Shown here piece after piece: positions 6,706 to 13,700 of a stretch of 16,705 nt of DNA. Below the pieces are notes generated by a model. The model was not told where the DNA came from, searched no databases, and worked only from the letters and a program-made list of their open reading frames with translations. This DNA comes from JAFTYR01 sp964571375 (GTDB taxonomy: Bacteria; Pseudomonadota; Gammaproteobacteria; Burkholderiales; Burkholderiaceae_F), in NCBI GenBank assembly GCA_964571375.1, contig CAZNBL010000029.1, forward strand, positions 1 to 16,705, given 5' to 3'. Position numbers and translations under genes: made by a program. Position 1 is the stretch's first letter, and every line of letters starts with the position of its first letter.

Positions 6706-7887
6706 TTAGCGTCGGCCGGTGCGCGGTTTGCGTCTTGCACCGCCGCCAAGGCGTCCGTCGGCGATATAGTGAACGGTGCTTGTGAGCGGATCGGGCTGAG
6801 AAGAAGCTCTCGGTTTACCGGGGCGGCCTCCCTTTTTAGCGGGAGCACCTCTTCTTGCGCCGTCAGCCTTCGGAGCACCCTTCGGGCCCTTATTGAAGCT
6901 CTTTTCGGCAGGAGCCTCGGTCTTTTCAGCCGGCTCGAAACCGATACTGCCGAGCCAGGCTTCGACCATTTCGGGCTTCATTTCCTGATACTTGCCTCGG
7001 GTCAGAGTCTCGGGCAGATTGATTTCGCCGTAGCGAACACGGATCAGGCGGGAAACAGGAAGTTCGACGGCATCGAACATACGGCGGACTTCGCGGTTAC
7101 GGCCTTCCTTGATAAGAACCTTGTACCAGCGGTTAAAGCCGGTACCGCCCGCTTCTTCCACAGCATCGAACTTAGCCGGACCGTCGGAGAGTTCGACACC
7201 CTTGATGAGCTGATCGTACTTTTCTTCTGTAAGCGTACCCTGGACACGAACGGCGTATTCGCGCTCCATTTCGTATCTCGGATGCATCAGGCGGTTGGCA
7301 AGCGCACCGTTATTGGTAAAGAGCAACAGACCTTCGGTATTGAAGTCGAGACGGCCCACGGCAATCCAACGGCCGCCGAAGATTCGCGGCAGACGGTCGA
7401 AGACGCGGGGACGGCCTTCCGGGTCGTCCATGGAAACGATTTCACCGGCGGGCTTATGGTAAATCAGCACGCGCGGCGGCTTGGACATATCCTTGTTGGC
7501 GCGGCGGATCACACGGCCGTTGACTCGGACGATATCGGTCGGAAGAACGCGCTGACCGACATATGCGGGTTCGCCGTTCACAGAGACGCGGCCCGACATA
7601 ATGAGCTCTTCCATATCGCGGCGGGAACCGATACCGGCATCGGCCAGAACCTTGTGGAGCTTTTCGCTGTGGCTCAGAAGAGTCTTCTTCTGCATCTTCT
7701 TGCCGCGTTCGATTACTTCTTCGGAAAGAGCCTGACGGGAGAGCATCGGCAGATCTTCATCACCGAGCGCAGAACGCACCGGAGCCTCAGCTCTCGGAGC
7801 GCGTGTATTTTTTGTACGGCCAAATGCGGGCTTGCCCGGCTTTCTGCCGCGCATCTGACGCGGCTTGGAGTTTCTGTATTCTTCCAT
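6706..7887 (-). CDS. rluB: 23S rRNA pseudouridine synthase RluB (RsuA family)
   Basis: RsuA/RluB-family enzyme. In E. coli RluB makes pseudouridine 2605 in 23S rRNA. The 393-aa protein has a basic, disordered N-terminal leader (about 1-65), an S4 RNA-binding domain (about 75-135, KVLADAGIGSRRDMEEL), and the catalytic domain with GRLDFNTEG carrying Asp181, followed by RLMHPRYEMEREYAVRV. A Lys/Arg/Gly/Pro-rich tail of about 70 residues ends GGGARRKPRTGRR. I chose the ATG at 7887. The frame is open to a TTG at 7977, but that would overlap scpB by 74 nt and encodes nothing family-like. No good Shine-Dalgarno precedes the ATG. scpB ends 16 bp upstream, so the two are likely co-transcribed. RluB is preferred over RluE/RluF because of length and the scpB neighbour. 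Confidence 0.92.
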   Translation of the reverse strand: MEEYRNSKPRQMRGRKPGKPAFGRTKNTRAPRAEAPVRSALGDEDLPMLSRQALSEEVIERGKKMQKKTLLSHSEKLHKVLADAGIGSRRDMEELIMSGRVSVNGEPAYVGQRVLPTDIVRVNGRVIRRANKDMSKPPRVLIYHKPAGEIVSMDDPEGRPRVFDRLPRIFGGRWIAVGRLDFNTEGLLLFTNNGALANRLMHPRYEMEREYAVRVQGTLTEEKYDQLIKGVELSDGPAKFDAVEEAGGTGFNRWYKVLIKEGRNREVRRMFDAVELPVSRLIRVRYGEINLPETLTRGKYQEMKPEMVEAWLGSIGFEPAEKTEAPAEKSFNKGPKGAPKADGARRGAPAKKGGRPGKPRASSQPDPLTSTVHYIADGRLGGGARRKPRTGRR

Positions 7888-7903
7888 TTTTACTGTTCTG
7901 TAT

Positions 7904-8476
7904 TTAAGCTCCGGTCGGCTTTTCCTGCTTCCGATCGGATAATTCGAATTCTTCCTGTCCTGCAGCCTCAACTTCAATCGGCGGGAGATCCGCGAGAGAC
8001 TTCAGACCGAGGTCGTCTAAAAACTGCTGAGTCGTGCCAAAGAGCTCAGGTCTGCCGAGCGTGTCACGGCGGCCGACCACTTCAATCCATCCTCTGTCCA
8101 AGAGCCGTTTGTACGTATCCGGATGCGGCGCACCGCCGCGGATTTCTTCAATATCGCCGCGGGTGACCGGCTGACGCCAGGCAATCACAGCAAGCGTCTG
8201 CATAATGGACGGCGCATATTTCGCAGGTGCCGAATTCTCAAGCCTTCTGAGGTTGTCGCGCACTGCGGTCGAACTTTGAAAACGCCATCCGCCGGAAACT
8301 TCTATTAATTCCAGTGCCCTGGTCTGCCAAAACTTCTGAAGCTCGACCAATGCAGCCATGACCTCTGCTTCACTCAGCTCGGGCTCAAAAAGCTGCTGCA
8401 TTTTTTTTACGGGCATCGGCCGGCCGGCAACCAGCAGAGCCGCTTCAATGACGGTTATCGGTGTAATACGTGCCAT
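7904..8476 (-). CDS. scpB: Segregation and condensation protein B
   Basis: Kleisin-partner winged-helix protein of the SMC-ScpAB condensin complex, which organises and segregates the chromosome. The 190-aa product carries the two ScpB winged-helix regions. The second has the family block YAPSIMQTLAVIAWRQPVTRGDIEEIRG followed by GWIEVVGRRDTLGRPELFGTT and FLDDLGLKSLADLP. The C-terminal about 25 residues are acidic and unstructured. The start is ATG at 8476, with only a weak Shine-Dalgarno (TAAGA). rluB follows at 16 bp, a pairing common across bacteria. scpA is not next to it: the upstream neighbour is dnaQ, across a 201-bp gap. The SMC/ScpA partners must be encoded elsewhere if present. Confidence 0.95.
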   Translation of the reverse strand: MARITPITVIEAALLVAGRPMPVKKMQQLFEPELSEAEVMAALVELQKFWQTRALELIEVSGGWRFQSSTAVRDNLRRLENSAPAKYAPSIMQTLAVIAWRQPVTRGDIEEIRGGAPHPDTYKRLLDRGWIEVVGRRDTLGRPELFGTTQQFLDDLGLKSLADLPPIEVEAAGQEEFELSDRKQEKPTGA

Positions 8477-8506
8477 CGATAAAGATCTTACGGATTTTAA
8501 GGCACT

Positions 8507-8533
8507 GTCCGGATCCGCCTTTCGGATCGGGAC
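8507..8533. repeat. Inverted repeat in the scpB leader
   Basis: GTCCGGATCCG (8507-8517) and CGGATCGGGAC (8523-8533) form an 11-bp hairpin with one mismatch around CCTTT. It lies 31 nt upstream of the scpB ATG and is not followed by a T-run, so it is more likely an mRNA leader structure or operator than a terminator. Confidence 0.4.
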
Positions 8534-8550
8534 GCAATGTCGGCAGAAAA

Positions 8551-8570
8551 CAAAAAGTCAATACTTTTTG
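8551..8570 (-). terminator. Possible weak terminator after dnaQ
   Basis: On the minus strand CAAAAAGT pairs with ACTTTTTG around loop ATTG, followed by TTTTC. The stem is AT-rich and sits about 110 nt after the dnaQ stop, so confidence is low. Confidence 0.3.
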
Positions 8571-8677
8571 CCGCCGCTCTCGAAGAGGAACGGCAGAAGT
8601 TTAACACTGCCGACGCCCCTGCGTCCCCGAACGTGCACAATTTGACATACTTTTTTCGGCCGTACCGACCGCTGAAA

Positions 8678-9454
8678 TTAAAGATTCTTCAGTGCTTCTT
8701 CAATTTTTTTACGTCCCTTTTCAAGGGATTCGGCTTCCGAGCGACGGAATTCGGCGAACTCTTCTTCGCTCTTGCGGTAGTTGCAGGGCGATTTTGCCTT
8801 CTTATCCATATGGTCCAAGAACGCTTCATGCGCTTCGAACTCTTCGGGAGAAGCCGCAATCACTTTGAGCGCGGAAAGGTCGAGTTCGATCGATTCGACC
8901 TTAGTCTCGGCAGTTTCGCTCTCAAGCGTAAAACTGCTCTGATTCTGTCTCAGAACCAGATAAACCTGAGCGAGCAGCTCCGCGTCAAGCAAAGCGCCGT
9001 GTTTAGTTCGGTGCGAATTGTCGATATTGTAGCGGGCGCAGAGAGCGTCAAGAGTATTGCGCATCTGCGGATGCACTCTCTTAGCCATATCAAGGCTGTC
9101 GACCACTTCGCCCACAATTTCGGAGAACGGCGGACGCTTTAAGCGCTTGAATTCTTCGTCCAGGAAGCCGACGTCGAACGGTGCGTTATGAATAATGACG
9201 CGCGTCCCCCTCACATACTCGATGAAATCATCGATGATGTCGGCAAAAACAGGTTTGTCGGCAAGGATCTCGTTGGTAAGACCGTGCACTTCCACGGCCT
9301 CCTCAGGCACTTCGCGCTCAGGATTGATGAGCTGATGATAGCTGTTGTCGGTAATACCGTAGCGGGAAAGCTCCACGCAACCGATTTCAATCACTCGGTC
9401 TCCGCCCTTGGCTTCGAGACCGGTGGTTTCCGTATCCAGACAGATTTCTCTCAC
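8678..9454 (-). CDS. dnaQ: DNA polymerase III epsilon subunit, 3'-5' proofreading exonuclease
   Basis: Proofreading subunit of the replicative polymerase core. The 258-aa protein carries the DEDDh exonuclease residues: Asp7 and Glu9 in LDTETTGL, Asp94 in HNAPFD, and His152/Asp157 in HGALLDAELL. After the nuclease domain, QSSFTL (172-177) sits where E. coli DnaQ has its beta-clamp-binding motif. LSALKVIAASPEEFEAHEAFLDHM (about 193-216) matches the C-terminal region that binds the alpha subunit. A charged tail of about 40 residues follows. The start is GTG at 9454, supported by AAGGA 6 nt upstream. The usual neighbour rnhA is absent. A strong hairpin lies 22 nt upstream of the start, so transcripts coming from pbpG must pass it. 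Confidence 0.95.
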   Translation of the reverse strand: MREICLDTETTGLEAKGGDRVIEIGCVELSRYGITDNSYHQLINPEREVPEEAVEVHGLTNEILADKPVFADIIDDFIEYVRGTRVIIHNAPFDVGFLDEEFKRLKRPPFSEIVGEVVDSLDMAKRVHPQMRNTLDALCARYNIDNSHRTKHGALLDAELLAQVYLVLRQNQSSFTLESETAETKVESIELDLSALKVIAASPEEFEAHEAFLDHMDKKAKSPCNYRKSEEEFAEFRRSEAESLEKGRKKIEEALKNL

Positions 9455-9476
9455 GCTCGATCCTTATTCAATGACA

Positions 9477-9503
9477 AGAAGAGCAGCACGGCGCTGCTCT
9501 TCT
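9477..9503 (-). terminator. 11-bp hairpin between pbpG and dnaQ
   Basis: AGAAGAGCAGC (9477-9487) and GCTGCTCTTCT (9493-9503) are exact reverse complements around a 5-nt loop. On the minus strand it is followed by TGTCATT, so the T-run is poor. It may be a partial terminator for pbpG or a dnaQ leader structure. Its 3' edge is only 22 nt from the dnaQ GTG. Confidence 0.55.
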
Positions 9504-9526
9504 ATGTTTGTTCGACATCCGCGATT

Positions 9527-10633
9527 TTAACGCGAAGCTGTCTGAAATATGCCGGAAGTCGAAAGCCACTCACGAAGTTTTTCAATATCCGAGTTCCTTG
9601 CGGCTTTATCCGGAGCATCCAGGAAAATCATGGCTACCGGGCGGCCCATAATATTGGTCTGCATCACCATGCAGTAACCTGCGGCTGTGGTCAGACCAGT
9701 TTTCTGCAGATCCACATCCCATTCGGGATCGACGACAAAACGATTGGTGGTGCGGCTCACAAGTCTGCGGTTGCCCACCGGAAGCGATGCCTGAGCCGAA
9801 GTGGAATAGTCGCGGATAATGCGGTACTCAGAAGCGCTTGCAACCAAACGCGAGAGATCCATCGCACTCGACTTATTGCCGTTATGCAGCCCCGTGGGAT
9901 CATAGAACTCCGAGTCGCTCATACCGAGCAGCACGGCCTTGGTATTCATGTCTTTGACAAATGTCTTTCGGCCTCCCGGATACGTGCGGGCAAGGAACTG
10001 TGCGGCGCGGTTGTCCGAACTCATAAGCGCGAGATGGAGCGCCGTTCTTCTCGTAATAAACATTCCCGGGCGCAGTTTGCTTCTTGCGGTCGAAGAGACG
10101 CAGTCTTCTCTTGTTACTTTGAATTTACTATCGAGATTGACCTTGGATTCGACAATCACCAGGGCGGTCATAAGTTTGGTGATTGATGCAATCGGCATCG
10201 GCTCTTCGGCATTCTTACCGTAAAGCACCTTATTGCTTTCGATGTCGTAAGCAAGCACCGCACCGGTAGCAAGGGCCAGCGGATCCTTGACCGGATCAAG
10301 TCCTCTTTCGGCAGCTCTGGCCCGAAGTACATTGAGACGTCTGACGGAGGCCGGTCGGTAAACCGAGTATTTCTTATAAATCGGAGTCTTGATCGCAACG
10401 CGCTTGCCGTTACGCTTGACGTAGGTAATCTTGTACTTTTGCTTCGATTTTCTGCTGACCGCAGCCTTTTTCTTTTTAACAGGCTTTTTCGCCGCAGCCT
10501 TCTTTTTCTGATTTACTTGCTTTTTGACGGTTCCGGAAGCGACGGACTGCTCGGCGGCGGCCATCGCCAAACCTGTATAACAGCCGATCCAAATACAAAA
10601 CATCGCTGTTAACAAAGCCGTCAAAATCCTCAT
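9527..10633 (-). CDS. pbpG: Periplasmic D-alanyl-D-alanine endopeptidase (PBP7/PbpG, peptidase S11)
   Basis: Low-molecular-weight penicillin-binding protein that cleaves DD-crosslinks in murein. Of 368 aa, residues 1-24 form a signal peptide (LTALLTAMFCIWIGCYTGLAMA). Then comes a Lys/Arg-rich segment (about 37-100) and the catalytic domain. The active-site motifs are SITK (Ser150, Lys153), SDN (Ser206, Asn208) and KTG (311-313). The stretches PIASITKLMTAL and LALMSSDNRAAQFLARTYPGG match E. coli PBP7 closely, and there is no PBP5-like C-terminal domain, so PbpG fits better than DacA. The ATG is preceded by a strong GAAGGAG with 5-6 nt spacing. hrpA ends 138 bp upstream on the same strand. Confidence 0.93.
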   Translation of the reverse strand: MRILTALLTAMFCIWIGCYTGLAMAAAEQSVASGTVKKQVNQKKKAAAKKPVKKKKAAVSRKSKQKYKITYVKRNGKRVAIKTPIYKKYSVYRPASVRRLNVLRARAAERGLDPVKDPLALATGAVLAYDIESNKVLYGKNAEEPMPIASITKLMTALVIVESKVNLDSKFKVTREDCVSSTARSKLRPGMFITRRTALHLALMSSDNRAAQFLARTYPGGRKTFVKDMNTKAVLLGMSDSEFYDPTGLHNGNKSSAMDLSRLVASASEYRIIRDYSTSAQASLPVGNRRLVSRTTNRFVVDPEWDVDLQKTGLTTAAGYCMVMQTNIMGRPVAMIFLDAPDKAARNSDIEKLREWLSTSGIFQTASR

Positions 10634-10669
10634 TACTGCTCCTTCACTATGAGGCGTATACCGTCGAAA

Positions 10670-10694
10670 CCCTGTCCGCCAAGAGCGAACAGGG
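10670..10694 (-). terminator. Hairpin after hrpA, possible terminator or pbpG leader structure
   Basis: CCCTGT (10670-10675) pairs with ACAGGG (10689-10694). Inside, CGC pairs with GCG around a 5-nt loop. The joining position is a U-G wobble on the minus strand but a C-A mismatch on the plus strand, so the 10-bp stem forms fully only in minus-strand RNA. It is followed by GTTTCG, a poor T-run. Confidence 0.4.
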
Positions 10695-10722
10695 AGTCAT
10701 TTTAAGACAATCTTCAGATAAC

Positions 10723-10738
10723 GGAGAATATTTTCTCC
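10723..10738. repeat. Short inverted repeat after hrpA
   Basis: GGAGAA (10723-10728) and TTCTCC (10733-10738) flank TATT, 34 nt after the hrpA stop. On the minus strand TAAAAT occurs about 25 nt further on and could be a -10 box for pbpG, but no good -35 box is seen at the right distance. Confidence 0.3.
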
Positions 10739-10771
10739 CAATTTACGTCATCTCTGACGATCTTCACCGAA

Positions 10772-13700
10772 TCAGCGATTAACAACCGCAAACCAAACCT
10801 TGGTAAGGCGCTTGACACTCACCGGCATCGGAGTACGCAATTCCTGCGCGAAGAGCGACACCCGAAGCTCCTGCAGGAGATTGCCGAACTCATCGAGCTG
10901 GGGATCCGCCACACCTTTACGTTTTGCAAGTTCCCGCTTGTACGGAGTCGTCATCGCAGCAATATCTGCCATTCTTTCGGCGTCGCGCGCCTCATTGGCG
11001 CGGAGCTTGTCGAGACGAACGGCAATCGCCTTGAGGTAACGTGCGTAATGGCGAAGGTACTTAAACGGCACCACCTGTACAAAGCGTTTCGGGAAAAGAT
11101 CACGCAACTGCTGAACGATATCGGCCTGAACCGCGGGATATGCCTTGAAGCCGTTCAGTTTCTTCTGAACTGCGGCGGCTTCCGAGACAATCGAGCTGAT
11201 CATTCGGCCGATTTCAAGACCCAAGAGATTCAGCTTGCTCTTGGCGGTTCGGCAGAGGTTTTCGAACTGTTCGGGATTCTGCGGCAGTTCTTCCTCATCC
11301 ATGATCTGTTCGATCGCAGCTTCCACGATCTGCTGTTTCAGATCCTCGAACGAATCAAAGGACGGCGCAAGCACTTCCATGGCACTCGCCTGCATCTGCG
11401 TGGTCTGCAGAGGTTTCAGGCCCTTATCCATGTACTTAATCTGTTCTTTGAGCTGAATCTTCACAAGCTTACGGATACCGAGTCTGCTTAAGCGCGCGGC
11501 CTGTTCGGGATCGTCGAACACTTCGATCGAGCAGTATTCGCCCTGATCGACAATAGCCGGATGACCGATAAGCGAAACGCCCTTTCTCTGAATCTCCATA
11601 ACGTCCGGCAATACGCCGAAGCTCCAGTCTACGATTCTGTCCTGAAGATCCTGTGCCACCTGAGCGTCTTTCGCGGCAATATTCTGGAACGTCTCTCTTG
11701 CCTGAGCACCGAGCTCACTCTTTAACTGCGGCAAACTGCGGTTCATCCCGAGCTGACGGCCGTGTTCGTCCACCACCTTGTAGTTGATAAAGAGGTGCGG
11801 CGCCATCAGTTCGGTCTTGAAATCCGAGCGCTTCATATCGAGGCGGAAAGCACTTCTCGCCTCTTCGATAATCTTCTCGTAGAGGTCGCCCGACGGAGTT
11901 TCGTACTTCAGTGCAAACTGCTTGGCCCATTCGGGCAGCGGTACAAAGTGACGGCGGTAGCGCTGAGGAAGCGACTTCAGAAGCGCCTGCACTTTTTCCT
12001 TAACCATGCCCGGTACCAACCACTGAAGACGAACTTCATCGATCTGATTCAAAGCAAAGAGCGGCACCGTCAGTGTCACGCCGTCTCTCGGAGAACCGGG
12101 CTCAAAGTTATAGTTGAGCGCCATCGTGATACCGGCCATCTCGATCTTCTTCGGGAAGTATTCGATGGTAATACCCGAAGCGTCGTGACGCATCAGATCC
12201 TTTCTTGTCAGGTACAGAATCTTCGGATTCTTTTTCTCGTTCTCGTTTCTCCAGGCGTCGAGCGTCTTCATGCTGCAAACTTCGGCCGACAGTCTCTGAT
12301 CGTAGAAGTCGTACACCATCTGCTCATCCACGAGTACGTCGGGACGTCTCGACTTATGTTCGAGTTCCTGAATCTCGCGGATCAAGGCCTGATTATGTTG
12401 CCAGAAGGGAGCGCGGGACTCGAAGTCGCCCTGCACGAGAGCTTCCCTGATAAAAAGTTCGCGGGCGAGCTTTGCGTCATGCGGCGCAAAATTCACCTTT
12501 CTTAAGGTATAGACCGGAAGACCATAGAGCGTACCCTTTTCGAGCGCCACCACGTTGCCTGCCTTCTTCTCCCAGTGCGGTTCGCTCCATGACTTCTTTA
12601 AAAGGTGAGAGCCCACCGCTTCGATCCATTCGGGTTCGACGTTCGCAATCGTACGGGCAAAAAGTCGGGATGTTTCGACGATTTCCGCAGACATGATCCA
12701 CTTACCGGCCTTCTTGGCAAGGAAAGAACCCGGCCACGGCCAGAACTTGATACCGCGGGCACCGAGATAAGGCGGCGTACGGAAATCTGCGTCAAGCACA
12801 CGGTTGCCGAGACTGCCTAAAAGACCGGTCATCAGCGCCTTGTGAAGCTGCTCGTAGGTAGCTTCCGTTGTATTTAATCTCCAGCCGAGCTCAAGGCACA
12901 TTTCTTTGAGCTGGCGATAGACGTCGCGCCATTCGCGCAGACGACGGCTCGAAAGGTAGTTGCGGTGGAATTCCTGCTCAAGAAGACGGTTGCTTTCCTT
13001 ATTGGCCATCTTCTCCTGCATGTATTTCCAAAGCTTGATCCAGGAAAGGAAGTCGCTCTTCTCGTCGGCAAACTTGCGGTGCGCCTGATCAGCCTGTTGC
13101 TGAGCGTCGATCGGGCGTTCTCTCGGATCCTGAACACTGATGGCCGATGCAATAATCAGCACCTCTTCCAAAGCCTGATTGTCGTGGCCGGCAAGAAGCA
13201 TACGGGCGACCTTGGCGTCGAGCGGCAATCGTGCAAGCTGTCGGCCGACATCGGTCAATTCGGAGCCGCGGGCCGAAACCGCATTTAATTCCAGCAACTG
13301 ATCGTAGCCGTCGGCAATAGCGCGTGCAGGAGGCGCTTCCACGAACGGGAAAGAGCGCACATCGGAAAGATGCAGCGACTTCATTCGAAGAATCACGGTC
13401 GCAAGAGAACTTCTTAAAATTTCCGGATCCGTGTACTTCGGGCGTCTCTCAAAGTCGAGTTCGTCGTAAAGACGGATACAAATGCCGTTGGCCACACGAC
13501 CGCATCGGCCGGCTCTCTGAGCAGCGGCGGCCTGGCTGACAGGTTCGATCTGAAGCTGCTCGACCTTATTGCGATAGGAATAACGTTTGACTCTTGCAAG
13601 ACCCGTATCCACCACAAAGCGGATACCGGGAACCGTCAGAGAAGTTTCGGCAATATTGGTCGCAAGAATAATGCGTCGCTGTCCGCTTCCCTTAAAGATC

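Larger units (their letters stand above)
8477..8677. promoter_or_regulatory. dnaQ-scpB intergenic region
   Basis: 201 bp without a convincing gene. It holds a near-perfect hairpin at 8507-8533 (11-bp arms with one mismatch, loop CCTTT), an 8-bp stem CAAAAAGT/ACTTTTTG at 8551-8570, and a small GACGC/GCGTC stem near 8611-8625. A TTGACT match to a -35 box lies on the minus strand inside the 8551-8570 stem, but no matching -10 box is seen at 16-18 nt. The scpB promoter is probably here but cannot be placed. Confidence 0.45.

Noticed and set aside
7888..7977. Upstream TTG start for rluB at 7977
   Set aside because: It would overlap scpB by 74 nt and add 30 residues unlike the family. ATG at 7887 gives a normal 16-bp spacing.
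6769..8166. A 465-codon plus-strand open frame antisense to rluB and scpB
   Set aside because: It crosses two well-supported genes and the gap between them, and shows no protein-family similarity.
10553..10633. PbpG as a lipoprotein, from Cys18 after WIG
   Set aside because: The residue at -3 is Trp, which does not fit a lipobox. A normal signal-peptidase I site (AMA-A) follows a few residues later.
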